Assembly (NCBI GenBank): GCA_038317685.1
Contig: JBBQBQ010000004.1
Span: 1 to 33,389 of the forward strand
Reading direction: 5' to 3'
From: JBBQBQ01 sp038317685
Lineage (GTDB): Bacteria > Desulfobacterota > Desulfuromonadia > Desulfuromonadales > DDH964
DNA: 33,389 nt
How positions within the stretch are numbered: the first letter of the stretch is position 1; every line of letters starts with the position of its first letter. The translations under genes were made by a program, and so were the position numbers. This document shows, one piece after another, positions 7,862 to 16,251 of the stretch. The notes under the pieces were generated by a model. The model saw nothing but the letters and a program-made list of their open reading frames with translations, was not told the origin of the DNA and ran no database searches.

Positions 7862-9181
7862 TTACTTATACATGATTGATGGTAGCCATGTACTTAATTT
7901 TGGCACCATGTACAAGATTAACATTGTAAAATATGTAGCAAAAATAAATGGCACCGTGCCGTTAACAATTTCTCCCATGGTTAGCTCTTTTCCCACCACA
8001 GATTTAATAACAAAAATATTTAGAGCTACTGGAGGCGTGATAACAGCAAGCTCTATCAGGGCGGTAAACATGACCCCAAACCAAATTGGATCATACCCAA
8101 GCGTCACCAAAGGAGGTAGCAATATCGGAACAAAAATCACAATCATTACTATCGGCACTATAAGCATTCCTGCCAAGGTCAGCATCACCACAATTAAGAA
8201 GAACAGAAGATGCTTTGAAACATTTAAAGTAATTAGAAGCTGGGTAACTTCACTGATTAAGCCGCTGCTGGCCAGCATGCGCGAGAACAGGTATCCTCCA
8301 AGAACAATCACCATTATCATGCCTGTGGTGACCGCGGTTTCCCTTAGACAGACCTTGAAGCTTCTCCAGTCTAAACGGCGCATCAGAAGAACCGTGGACA
8401 GCGCCGCAGTTGCCCCTACGGCGCCGCCCTCTGTTGGCGTGAAGATTCCGAAAAAGATGCCGGCCACTGCGAAAAAGAAAATGACCAGTATGGGGAATAC
8501 GCGCGCGGTTATCGCAACCTTTTCCTTAAAGGAGACTTTATCAAGCGAAATTGCTGCTGGTGCCGCCGAGGGCCTTAGTTTCACCCAAATTACAATTAAA
8601 ACCATAAATATTACTGTTTGCAGTATGCCCGGAATTATGCCAGCTAGAAGAAGCTTTCCTATCGACTGATTGCTGACGATGCCGTAGACCACCAAGGCGA
8701 TACTCGGCGGTATCATGGCGGCAAGAGTCCCGGAACCGGTAATACATCCTGCTGCCAGTTGCTTGGAGTAGCCATACCTTATCATTTCAGGGTAAGCCAA
8801 CTTTGAGAACAGCGCCACCGCAGCTGAAGTAGAACCACTGGCGGCTCCGAATACCGCATTAGCCGCCGTGGTAGCTATAGCCAATCCACCGGGAAGCTTG
8901 CCAAGCCATAGCCTGGCCACAATGAAAATATCTTTACCCAGCCCCGATTCCGAAACAAACAGGCCCATTATGACAAACATGGGAACAGTCACCAGGTCAT
9001 AGCTCGCCACTATTTTATAAGCCGCTTCTCCAAACTGCATGGATACCATACCCATACCGTCAATCAGGTACATACCCAGCAGCGCACCTACCCCCATAGC
9101 CCAGGCAATGTGGACTCCCAAAAAGGACAAAACCAGCAACAAAATTAGGAGAATGAGCGCAATAGTATGTGGATCCATCAT
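7862..9181 (-). CDS. dctM: TRAP transporter large permease, DctM type
   Basis: A 439-residue very hydrophobic protein with about a dozen membrane segments. DctM is the ion-coupled permease of tripartite ATP-independent periplasmic (TRAP) transporters, which import carboxylates. Typical stretches are AVFGAASGSTSAAVALFSK, GCITGSGTLAAMIPPSIAL and TPTEGGAVGA. The start ATG at 9181 overlaps the dctQ stop by four bases (ATGA), which indicates coupled translation; a second ATG follows directly at 9178. It is the last TRAP gene before the IS4 insertion, which now separates it from the downstream DRE-TIM enzyme gene. Confidence 0.95.
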   Translation of the reverse strand: MMDPHTIALILLILLLVLSFLGVHIAWAMGVGALLGMYLIDGMGMVSMQFGEAAYKIVASYDLVTVPMFVIMGLFVSESGLGKDIFIVARLWLGKLPGGLAIATTAANAVFGAASGSTSAAVALFSKLAYPEMIRYGYSKQLAAGCITGSGTLAAMIPPSIALVVYGIVSNQSIGKLLLAGIIPGILQTVIFMVLIVIWVKLRPSAAPAAISLDKVSFKEKVAITARVFPILVIFFFAVAGIFFGIFTPTEGGAVGATAALSTVLLMRRLDWRSFKVCLRETAVTTGMIMVIVLGGYLFSRMLASSGLISEVTQLLITLNVSKHLLFFLIVVMLTLAGMLIVPIVMIVIFVPILLPPLVTLGYDPIWFGVMFTALIELAVITPPVALNIFVIKSVVGKELTMGEIVNGTVPFIFATYFTMLILYMVPKLSTWLPSIMYK

Positions 9182-9711
9182 ATTACTTCCAACTTAAGTT
9201 TTGCAGTTTCTGCTTCGATGGGATTATTCAGGTTGAGTATGGTCTGAATTAAGTCCAGCAATAACTGTATTGCCATCATAAGTGAACCGATACTTGCTAC
9301 GAATCGTTGAGTGTAAACTGGAAAAGTCGATGAACCCCATACGACTTCCTTAATATCTAATGAATGCATAGCAGACTTTAAGGAAAACCAAAATAGAAAG
9401 CTAAAAAATATAATCCCAATCAGGCACGTCAAAATGTCAATCAGGCCTTTTATTTTTGTGCTGATAATCGAAAAAATGAAATCGATTCGGATATGGCTGT
9501 CATCTATTTGGATGTAAGCCAGGCTCAGGTATACGATATATATCATTGCTTCGCCTGAGGCCTCCATAGCGCCCGCCACCGGTCTGTTAAACAGATATCT
9601 TCCGCCTACATTAATGGAGGTATAGAACATCTGTACCAGAATGGCAATCGACACCGGTATCAGGGCTACCAAACATATCTTTTTATACAAAGTACGAACA
9701 TGCTGAAACAC
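9178..9711 (-). CDS. dctQ: TRAP transporter small permease, DctQ type
   Basis: A 177-residue protein with four predicted membrane segments, the usual build of the small TRAP permease that pairs with DctM in the inner membrane. Visible features are SINVGGRYLFNRPVAGAMEASGE near the first helices and the acidic loop IDDSHIRIDFI, common in DctQ. It starts at GTG (9709-9711) behind AAAGGTG. It lies between dctP and dctM. The low GC content matches the rest of the acquired block. Confidence 0.9.
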   Translation of the reverse strand: MFQHVRTLYKKICLVALIPVSIAILVQMFYTSINVGGRYLFNRPVAGAMEASGEAMIYIVYLSLAYIQIDDSHIRIDFIFSIISTKIKGLIDILTCLIGIIFFSFLFWFSLKSAMHSLDIKEVVWGSSTFPVYTQRFVASIGSLMMAIQLLLDLIQTILNLNNPIEAETAKLKLEVI

Positions 9712-9781
9712 TTTTCACACCTTTCAGGAGTTGGGCTCAGATAGTCCCAATTCCTTGCTGGAGGTATTCCTGCACCTTTAA

Positions 9782-9829
9782 CAGGCCGTTGAAAAAGTAA
9801 CCGGGGGTTGGTAGTTTTTCAACGACCTG
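9782..9829. repeat. 15-bp inverted repeat between dctP and dctQ
   Basis: Arms CAGGCCGTTGAAAAA (9782-9796) and TTTTTCAACGACCTG (9815-9829) pair along 15 bases with one G-T wobble around an 18-base loop. The element lies in the 147-base gap between dctP and dctQ. Hairpins in such a gap often let the binding-protein transcript outlast the permease transcript. The motif also looks like dispersed intergenic repeats I associate with this bacterial group, from memory and unchecked. Confidence 0.6.
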
Positions 9830-9858
9830 CAAAGGTAACAGATGATGCTGCCAAATTA

Positions 9859-10953
9859 TCAGTCAAAGTAGCCTTTGCCCTCAGGAGTTTTAACCCATTC
9901 ATCGTACTCTTTACTAAGTTCATTCAACTTATTCCAAAGAAGTTCACCATTTTCTTTCTGACCGATCGTCGGCAAATACTCATGCAGGTACTTATCCGAC
10001 AGTTTCCGGACATTATCATGCCACAAGGCCGCATCCGCATCGGACCAGCTCACGAACTCAAGTTTCCCCTTGGACTTGGTCTCAATTTCCTTTTTGGCTT
10101 CGACGTCTATCCTTTTATTCAGCTTTACGAAGGCTACGGCGCTGTCATCCCGGATATCCATCAATGTTTTCTGAAGATCGGGGGACAACTTATTCCACCG
10201 GTCCAGATTCATGAAAAGCGCGTGGCCGAAGCTGATGAGGAAATAGGGTTTGACGACAGCATACTTGGAAATCTCATAGAGACCGGTGGTCAGGGCATCG
10301 CCCATCGGGAGGGGGTTCGCATCCAGCAGTCCTTTGGCCATGGCCTCATAAGCCTCCGCCATGAGAACACTGGTGGGGACCCCACCAAAGGCAGTGAATC
10401 TCTTCGGGTACTCATTACTCCAGGTCCTGACCCGGAGGCCCTTTAGGTCTTCCGGCTTCCGGATGGGCTTGGTGCTCCACAGCGGGTAGACCGGCAGCGT
10501 CACATGGGTAAGCAGCACCAGATTATTCTTTCTCATCTCATCGACCAGCGCCGGGACTTCCTTGTAAATTCTGGTCGCTATATAGGCCCGGTCTCCGTAA
10601 CCCTTAAAGTCCCAGGCGTCACCAAGGGCGTGGTTTAAAGGCATGTCCTTCGAGTGAAAACTGGGGACAATCCCTCCGACGTCAACTCCACCGGACCGGG
10701 TGATTTGCAGAGTTTCAGCGGCCGTGGCCAACTGCTGGTCAAAGAATATCTCAGTCTCACTTTGGCCATTGGTGCGTTTCTTGACTTCATCAGCCCACCA
10801 TAAAACTGACTGACCCATTGGCGACATTTTATTAACCCAGGTGGAAACCTTTAGCTTGATAGGATCGGCCGCCGGGGACACTGTTGGAAGTACCAAGGAA
10901 CAAAATACCGCTGCGATAAGAATAAAACCTCCAGACCCGAATAACCTTTTCAT
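9859..10953 (-). CDS. dctP: TRAP transporter substrate-binding protein, DctP type
   Basis: A 364-residue periplasmic solute receptor. I place the start at ATG 10951-10953 because AAGGAG lies eight bases upstream and the protein then opens with a signal peptide (KRLF, a hydrophobic run, cleavage near SPA-AD at about residue 28). The frame is open further upstream, to about 11052, but that stretch carries no signal sequence. DctP features include the early FDQQL region and DLKGLRVRTW, holding the arginine usually involved in binding the ligand carboxylate. The ligand is probably an organic acid. Its place next to isomerase and lyase genes suggests the pathway substrate is imported here. Confidence 0.93.
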   Translation of the reverse strand: MKRLFGSGGFILIAAVFCSLVLPTVSPAADPIKLKVSTWVNKMSPMGQSVLWWADEVKKRTNGQSETEIFFDQQLATAAETLQITRSGGVDVGGIVPSFHSKDMPLNHALGDAWDFKGYGDRAYIATRIYKEVPALVDEMRKNNLVLLTHVTLPVYPLWSTKPIRKPEDLKGLRVRTWSNEYPKRFTAFGGVPTSVLMAEAYEAMAKGLLDANPLPMGDALTTGLYEISKYAVVKPYFLISFGHALFMNLDRWNKLSPDLQKTLMDIRDDSAVAFVKLNKRIDVEAKKEIETKSKGKLEFVSWSDADAALWHDNVRKLSDKYLHEYLPTIGQKENGELLWNKLNELSKEYDEWVKTPEGKGYFD

Positions 10954-11032
10954 TGACTTCTCCTTTTTAGGTGTCCGTGACTTGGGATTGGTGTCTCGAA
11001 GTGGACGTAGTTTATGGGATTTACGCTCGGGT

Positions 11033-11806
11033 TTAAACGATTGAATCACCATATTTTTCCATTACCGCATAATCATGTATTGGCAATATATAATCTGCAT
11101 CTTCAACGATACGTGATATTGCAGCTATTTCATCTCTTTTAGACCCGACATGGAATCCACTTGGGCAATATTCTCCATTTAACTTTTTGTAATAGTTAGT
11201 TTGAAGTTCGATGTTATATATTACATCTCCGCAGATGACTGCCGTCCCGCTTGATGTTTGAACATAAACATTTTGACTTCCTGCGGTATGAGCTCGAGTA
11301 AACACACATTTAACACCGGGAATGATGGTGGTTGGACCAACGATGTCTCCGTCAAGCATCCACAATGATCCTGGCTGGTGTAATCGTTTAAGCAGATATG
11401 AAATATCAAGGTAGGTATATGCGCCGCCCATCAAACCGGATACGGATCCTTCCATCTCTCTTCTTTGAAGGACAATAATTGAATCAGGAAAATCTTCATC
11501 GCGCCCCGCATGATCAATATGCACATGTGTATGGACAACATAGCCGATATCACTTGGCTTTAAGCCATATTTTTCAAGTTGGTTAACCAATTTCTGATCT
11601 TCGGTCTGACTGGCATGAATACCGCGGGTCTTAAAAACTCCCGGGTCTCTGAAGCCAGTATCCACTAGAATCGGTTTTTCACCTCCAAGAATGAGGTAGG
11701 AATAACAAGGTACGTGCCATAAGGTCCCACGCTTATGACCATCAACGTTCCGACTCGGATCTACCTCTAGGTCGCCGGTATTCATGATTTTTATCTCTAG
11801 CGCCAT
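11033..11806 (-). CDS. Metallo-beta-lactamase-fold hydrolase, N-acyl-homoserine-lactonase-like
   Basis: A 257-residue cytoplasmic MBL-fold protein. The zinc motif HTHVHIDHAG (H94, H96, D98, H99) is complete. A further His lies in RAHTAGS and the bridging Asp in VICGDV, so it should bind two metals. The HxHxDHAG form and the early CYSYLI resemble the AiiA/AttM (BlcC) lactonase group, which opens homoserine lactones or gamma-butyrolactones. In this cluster a lactone of the imported hydroxy acid is a more likely substrate than a signal molecule; that is inference. It lies 23 bases after the aconitase-type large subunit and 79 bases before dctP. Confidence 0.85.
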   Translation of the reverse strand: MALEIKIMNTGDLEVDPSRNVDGHKRGTLWHVPCYSYLILGGEKPILVDTGFRDPGVFKTRGIHASQTEDQKLVNQLEKYGLKPSDIGYVVHTHVHIDHAGRDEDFPDSIIVLQRREMEGSVSGLMGGAYTYLDISYLLKRLHQPGSLWMLDGDIVGPTTIIPGVKCVFTRAHTAGSQNVYVQTSSGTAVICGDVIYNIELQTNYYKKLNGEYCPSGFHVGSKRDEIAAISRIVEDADYILPIHDYAVMEKYGDSIV

Positions 11807-11829
11807 GGTTTATATCCTTTTGATTCCAT

Positions 11830-13113
11830 TCATCGAATATAATGCATTGCTCCGAGAATTTCCCTTGGGTCGGTGATTTTTCCCAAAACTGCCGATGCCG
11901 CTGCGACCGATGCTCCGCATAAATAAATATCGGAATCCAAACTTCCCATCCGGCCTTTGTCGTTCCGGGTACCGGTACTGACTCTGACTTCACCCTTGGC
12001 CATTTGAAATATATTCCCCAAACAAGGAAGGCATGTTGGTCCCAGAATTATCGCATTTGACTCCGCAAAGACCTCGATCAGACCCTCATGGGCTGCCTGT
12101 TTGAACGTTTGTTGAGTGCTTGGTACAATTAGCAGGGATACTTCAGGATGTACTTTTCGACCTCTTAATATATTAGCGGCTGCACGCAATTCTTCGATCG
12201 TACCAGACTGACAACTGCCAATGTAGGCTGAATCGATACGAGTTTCCGGCACAGCGCTTATAGGAATTACATCGTCAGGATTGGGGGGTAAAGCGATCAT
12301 TGGTTCGATTTTATCAAGGTCAAAATTAAATTCAATTTCATATTTACATGATTTATCTCCAAAAACAGGTTCATAATTTTTCACAGCAATTTTTGATAAG
12401 TATTCAAAGACTGCAGAATCTGGTTCCATTATTGACGATTCTGCCCCGATTTCTGCCATAACTCCGCATAAAATCATTCGTTCATTTATCGATAAATTTT
12501 TTAGTCCTTCTCCGGTGAATTGAATTACCTTGGAATCTGCCGTCTTCGGACCAATTTTATTACTTATATAAAGCGCTAAATCGCGAACTCCACAACCAAG
12601 CGGCAAGGAACCTTCCAGGTTAACCAGAATAGTATCAGGGACGACGACCCAGATGGTCCCTGTTGCCATGACCGAGGGAAATTCATAGACCGCCGTCATA
12701 GGGTAACAACCCAAAGCACCAAAATTCAGGGCATGCCCATCAAAACTGCAGGTCATATCTCCAGGCAGTATGAAACCTTTTTCCGGAAGCAATAAATGTT
12801 GAATCCCCTGGTCCCCGGGTTTGAAGAAGTATTTGATTCCTAATCTTTTTACGAGTTCCACAGTTCTTGACCAACGTTCCCGTCCGGCCATGCTCATGAT
12901 CGGAACTTCATGGTCCGCAACGATAATCGTTTTCTCAGGTTTTGCTAGTTTGGACACACCCATACTTTCGACTTCTGCCCAGAATTCAGGGAAGGGGACT
13001 TCCTGAACAATATAGAAATCAAACTCGGGGAAGATGACCTCTCCGATTTCCACACTATTTTTCCCTGTATGGGATGCAAGGATTTTTTGAGTGAGTGTTT
13101 GCCCTATCGCCAC
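11830..13113 (-). CDS. Aconitase / isopropylmalate-isomerase-type large subunit, divergent
   Basis: A 427-residue protein with GTG start (13111-13113) behind GGGAG. It matches the short two-subunit hydro-lyase type (LeuC, HacA, DmdA). All three iron-sulfur ligands are recognisable: C301 in YIGSCQSGTIEELR, and C361 and C364 in GPTCLPCLG. A substrate-loop remnant is RNDKGRMG. The usual GSDSHTCTYGALG segment is altered to a form around SFDGHALNFGALG (D125, H127 kept), so the substrate is probably not 3-isopropylmalate. It should move or remove water on a hydroxy di- or tricarboxylate together with the small subunit encoded at 14171-14686. Unusually, a dehydrogenase gene lies between the two subunit genes. 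Confidence 0.88.
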   Translation of the reverse strand: MAIGQTLTQKILASHTGKNSVEIGEVIFPEFDFYIVQEVPFPEFWAEVESMGVSKLAKPEKTIIVADHEVPIMSMAGRERWSRTVELVKRLGIKYFFKPGDQGIQHLLLPEKGFILPGDMTCSFDGHALNFGALGCYPMTAVYEFPSVMATGTIWVVVPDTILVNLEGSLPLGCGVRDLALYISNKIGPKTADSKVIQFTGEGLKNLSINERMILCGVMAEIGAESSIMEPDSAVFEYLSKIAVKNYEPVFGDKSCKYEIEFNFDLDKIEPMIALPPNPDDVIPISAVPETRIDSAYIGSCQSGTIEELRAAANILRGRKVHPEVSLLIVPSTQQTFKQAAHEGLIEVFAESNAIILGPTCLPCLGNIFQMAKGEVRVSTGTRNDKGRMGSLDSDIYLCGASVAAASAVLGKITDPREILGAMHYIR

Positions 13114-13133
13114 CGGTCAGTTCTCCCTAATGC

Positions 13134-14159
13134 TTAGATTTTGAATCGAAATAAAATTTCATTTAAAAAAACAGGAGATTGAAGGTCCTGATTTTTTTCA
13201 ACTAAATGAAGCGTATTTATCACTTTTTCATTTATTGGTGTGGCGACTTGCAATTTTTTCCCGTATTCAAAAATGACTCCATTTATGAAGTCAATCTCGG
13301 TTTTCCGGGCGTTTTTGATATCCTGTGCCATAGAAGGCATTTTATCCAACGGTTCTGGGAGGAGTTTTAAGGAATTTTCTTCTTTTATGTTTTCAAGGGG
13401 TTGTTCCGGGTCAAGTCTTCTAATGTCGATCCCCATTAAAACCAAAGGTTCTAATTTTATGTTGTGTTTTTTGCTGACGCAAAAACCCTCTTTTCCGATT
13501 TCTATAGCAAGCTTTCTGAATTTATCATGCTGGAGGATGCTTCCGGTCCCCAGTCCGCTTATTGCGGTCAGGGGGTTCAACATGCTGTTCCAGATGAGCT
13601 TTGACCATAAAATCCCCATTATGTTTTCTGAAATCTTGATTTTCCCGCATGCCGCCATAACCGTCCCTAAATCTTGAACTCTTTCAGAAGCGCTCCCATC
13701 CAATTCTCCGAGAACAAATCCTCCATCTTTCCGGGTTTCTACAACCATCCCAGGACCTAGCATATATCCACTGAGTTCGGTAACTGCTCCTATTACATGG
13801 GAGCTGCCAATTTCTTTGGCAATGAATTCTTCGTTAATACCATTTTGAGTTGAAATGACAACGGTATCCGTTTTTATGAGTGGCCGGATTAAATCCAAGG
13901 TTTTTTGGGTGTCATAGGTTTTTACGCTAATAATAATGACCTTGAATTCTTCTTTTAATTTCGGAACGTCCCCCAGGTGAACCGCTTTGACCCAGAAGTG
14001 ATGTTCTCCACGAGTCCCGGAAAGTTTCAAGCCTTCACGGTTCAAAACATCTACATTTTTATCCCACCCGTCTGCCAATATAACATTACAACCGCTGGCT
14101 GAAAGATATCCACCGACTACACTACCCACGGTACCAGCTCCGACCACTAGTATGTCCAT
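13134..14159 (-). CDS. Ketopantoate-reductase-family (ApbA/PanE) dehydrogenase
   Basis: A 341-residue NAD(P)-dependent oxidoreductase. I place the start at ATG 14157-14159, behind AGAGGAAA, because the Rossmann motif begins at once (MDILVVGAGTVGSVVGGYL); the frame is open to 14207, overlapping the upstream gene. Family residues are present: K in ISVKTYDT, TQNGI, WSKLIWNSMLNPLTA with the catalytic Lys and Asn, and SMAQDIKNARKTEIDFING with Ser and Glu. PanE reduces ketopantoate to pantoate; many family members act on other 2-oxo or hydroxymethyl acids. Its place between the two isomerase subunits argues for a catabolic rather than a pantothenate role. It is AT-rich, about 25 percent GC in the worst line. 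Confidence 0.87.
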   Translation of the reverse strand: MDILVVGAGTVGSVVGGYLSASGCNVILADGWDKNVDVLNREGLKLSGTRGEHHFWVKAVHLGDVPKLKEEFKVIIISVKTYDTQKTLDLIRPLIKTDTVVISTQNGINEEFIAKEIGSSHVIGAVTELSGYMLGPGMVVETRKDGGFVLGELDGSASERVQDLGTVMAACGKIKISENIMGILWSKLIWNSMLNPLTAISGLGTGSILQHDKFRKLAIEIGKEGFCVSKKHNIKLEPLVLMGIDIRRLDPEQPLENIKEENSLKLLPEPLDKMPSMAQDIKNARKTEIDFINGVIFEYGKKLQVATPINEKVINTLHLVEKNQDLQSPVFLNEILFRFKI

Positions 14160-14170
14160 ATTTCCTCTTG

Positions 14171-14686
14171 TCATTTGAGGTGTAAGGTATTTAATTTTTT
14201 TATCCAATATTTCGTAGACCCACCTTCTTCAACTATTTCAGATATAAGTTTTGGAATCGGTGCATATTCTTTGGAAAGGCCCCTGGTTAAATTGAAAAAC
14301 ATTCCTCTATCAAAATCGACTTTTATACGGTCACCATCTTCACATAGTTCGGATATCCCAGGACATTTAGGTATAAAAGGAACCCCTGCTATGACGCAAC
14401 CGCGATATGCTCCCCGTGTCATCCACTCTGCCAAAATTCCAACACCCAAGCTCGATAGTCCTCGGAATGCTTGAACATGGGAGTTGCCGTGTCCAAAGCG
14501 ATGCCCGGCAATCAAGAGGTCCCCTTTCGAACAGTTTTCGCAGAAATCAGGAATAATTGATTTCAATACATATTTTCCTAATTCCTTTGGATCAGTGAGA
14601 CGCATGTGAACATACTTTAGTTCCAGTAAAGCGCCATCAATAGGGATGTCATCTCCGAGCTTCCAACATCTACCTTCAAGGACCAT
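14171..14686 (-). CDS. Aconitase / isopropylmalate-isomerase-type small subunit
   Basis: A 171-residue swivel-domain protein of the LeuD/HacB/DmdB group, partner of the large subunit at 11830-13113. The N-terminal loop GDDIPIDGALL corresponds to the NTDDI segment of LeuD. The FGxGSSREH active-site motif is changed to FGHGNSHVQ (residues 64-72), and the later part reads GVGILAEWMTRGAYRGCVIAG where LeuD has its Phe-Ala-Asp-Ile-Phe region. The change at the arginine-containing motif points to a different substrate or to weak similarity there. The ATG is preceded by AAAGG. It is the first enzyme gene after the IclR regulator. Confidence 0.85.
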   Translation of the reverse strand: MVLEGRCWKLGDDIPIDGALLELKYVHMRLTDPKELGKYVLKSIIPDFCENCSKGDLLIAGHRFGHGNSHVQAFRGLSSLGVGILAEWMTRGAYRGCVIAGVPFIPKCPGISELCEDGDRIKVDFDRGMFFNLTRGLSKEYAPIPKLISEIVEEGGSTKYWIKKLNTLHLK

Positions 14687-14754
14687 AATAACGTTGCCTT
14701 TCTTTTGGACCGCATCGAATAGATCTAATTTGTTTATCTCTATAAAAGGCTTAA

Positions 14755-15600
14755 TTAAAGTTTCGAGGTTATTTTATTTGCAGTAAATATAAGGGTTTCT
14801 TTATAGCTTTTTACCTGTTCCTCATCAATTCGACTCACCGGGCCAAGAATCGTTAATGCAGCAACTATTTTCCCATTTCCGTTCTTTATTGGAGCAGCAA
14901 TTCCGGCTCCATCTAATGAGTTTTCGCAAAAAGAGCTGGCATAACCCTGCATTTTGATCAATTCAAGTTCTTTTTTTAGTTTCTCTGTATTTACAAGGGA
15001 ACCGTTTATAAAATGTAATGGCTTGTTTAATTGATCATTAATGAATTGCTCTGAACAGCTCGCTAATAGTAATTTCCCAGAGCTAGAAATGCCAAGGGGA
15101 GCCGAATCCCCTATTTCGATGTGCCATCTTATAGCATGCAACCCTGGAATTCTATCTACGCATACCCTTTTGGTTCCACTTGCGACAAATAGAGCTACTG
15201 TTTCTTTTGTTTTTTCAACAAGTTCTTGCATAAATGGATGAGCAATAATGTAAAAATTGTTTTCTTGGACGAAATTTTTTGTTATATTTATTAATGAATT
15301 CCCAAATTTATACACAAGAGTATCAAAATCTCTAATCACAAAATCTTCATTTTTTAAAGTAGATAAAAGTCTGATGACGGTTGCCGAATGAAGATTTACC
15401 TTAGCCGAAATTTCCGAAACAGTTAGGCCTTTCTCATGGGCTCCTATCGCTTTTAAAATTTTTATTGCTCTTTCTACAGATCTGACATTTTCCAAAAACG
15501 CCTCCGTATGTTCACCAGGTGAATATGTATTGTTCGCGTGATGAACCCTAAAACAGTTTTTTACATTTGTCAACTCTGAGGGGGGCTGATAATTGTCCAT
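14755..15600 (-). CDS. IclR-family transcriptional regulator
   Basis: A 281-residue regulator: winged helix-turn-helix at about residues 37-100 (RSVERAIKILKAIGAHEKGLTVSEISAKVNLHSATVIRLLSTL region) and an IclR effector domain after that (VCVDRIPG, PLGISSSGKLLLA, GAGIAAPI). IclR proteins usually bind a pathway metabolite and repress or activate the adjoining catabolic genes. Here it is upstream of, and in the same direction as, the isomerase, dehydrogenase and TRAP genes, so it is their likely regulator. The start ATG at 15600 has no strong ribosome site, and the IS3 remnant begins within about 40 bases upstream, so its original promoter may have been lost or replaced. Low GC. Confidence 0.92.
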   Translation of the reverse strand: MDNYQPPSELTNVKNCFRVHHANNTYSPGEHTEAFLENVRSVERAIKILKAIGAHEKGLTVSEISAKVNLHSATVIRLLSTLKNEDFVIRDFDTLVYKFGNSLINITKNFVQENNFYIIAHPFMQELVEKTKETVALFVASGTKRVCVDRIPGLHAIRWHIEIGDSAPLGISSSGKLLLASCSEQFINDQLNKPLHFINGSLVNTEKLKKELELIKMQGYASSFCENSLDGAGIAAPIKNGNGKIVAALTILGPVSRIDEEQVKSYKETLIFTANKITSKL

Positions 15601-15641
15601 AACATAAGTTTTGTTAAATTACCCGGCACAGGAGGTGCCCA

Positions 15642-16226
15642 GTGGAACGAATACCGAGCCAGTTCTGCACGGCAGAGTTCAAGGAGGATGTGGTCAAATT
15701 CGTCACAGAAGGTGGGCTGGGGATCGCGGAGGCGAGTCGGTGTCTGGGGGTTGTCAAAGCAGACCTTGCGCAACGGGGTGAACCGCTTCAAGGCCGGGGT
15801 CAAGGACCTGTGCATCGGCAAGATCGCTGTTCAGGCCATGGCGAAGCGGATGACGCAATCGTTGCTGGGGGAAGCCCTGTATCGGGCCGTGGTCAGAAAG
15901 AAGCCACCCGCTGGGTTGATCCATCATTCTGACCGGGGCGGCCAGGACTGCTCTCGGCATTAGCAAAAGTTGCCGGCCGAGTTCGGCATGATCCCGTCAA
16001 CGCGCCGCTGGAAAACTTCCTCGAGTCCGCGTTGACTCATCACCGACGCTATCGGACGAGGCTGGAAGCGCTCCGGAAAATCACGGAATACATCGAGGGG
16101 TTCTACAAACGGCCGCGGCGGCAGACCCGGCTCGGGTTTCTATCGCTGGCGGCTTACGAGGAGAAGTTGCTCAGGCAATTGCATGTGGCTTATCCACCAC
16201 AAGATGATGTCCCCTCTGGCCGACCG
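15642..16226 (+). pseudogene. IS3-family insertion sequence remnant (orfA and orfB fragments)
   Basis: The sequence carries decayed IS3 transposase pieces in several frames. An orfA start reads RIPSQFCTAEFKEDVVKFVTE (about 15645-15707) and then shifts frame to SKQTLRNGVNRFKAGVK. It joins directly to a piece of orfB, RKKPPAGLIHHSDRGGQ, containing one catalytic Asp region, then a stop. A further fragment, NAPLENFLESALTHHRRY through ITEYIEGFYKRPRRQTRLGFLSLAAYEEK, is the orfB end with the catalytic Glu. The middle of the element, with the first catalytic Asp, is deleted. It cannot make a working transposase. It lies between the AT-rich block and tRNA-Pro. Its exact ends are not determined. Confidence 0.85.
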
Positions 16227-16251
16227 ACCTCAGCCGGAGGGAGTAAAAGGG

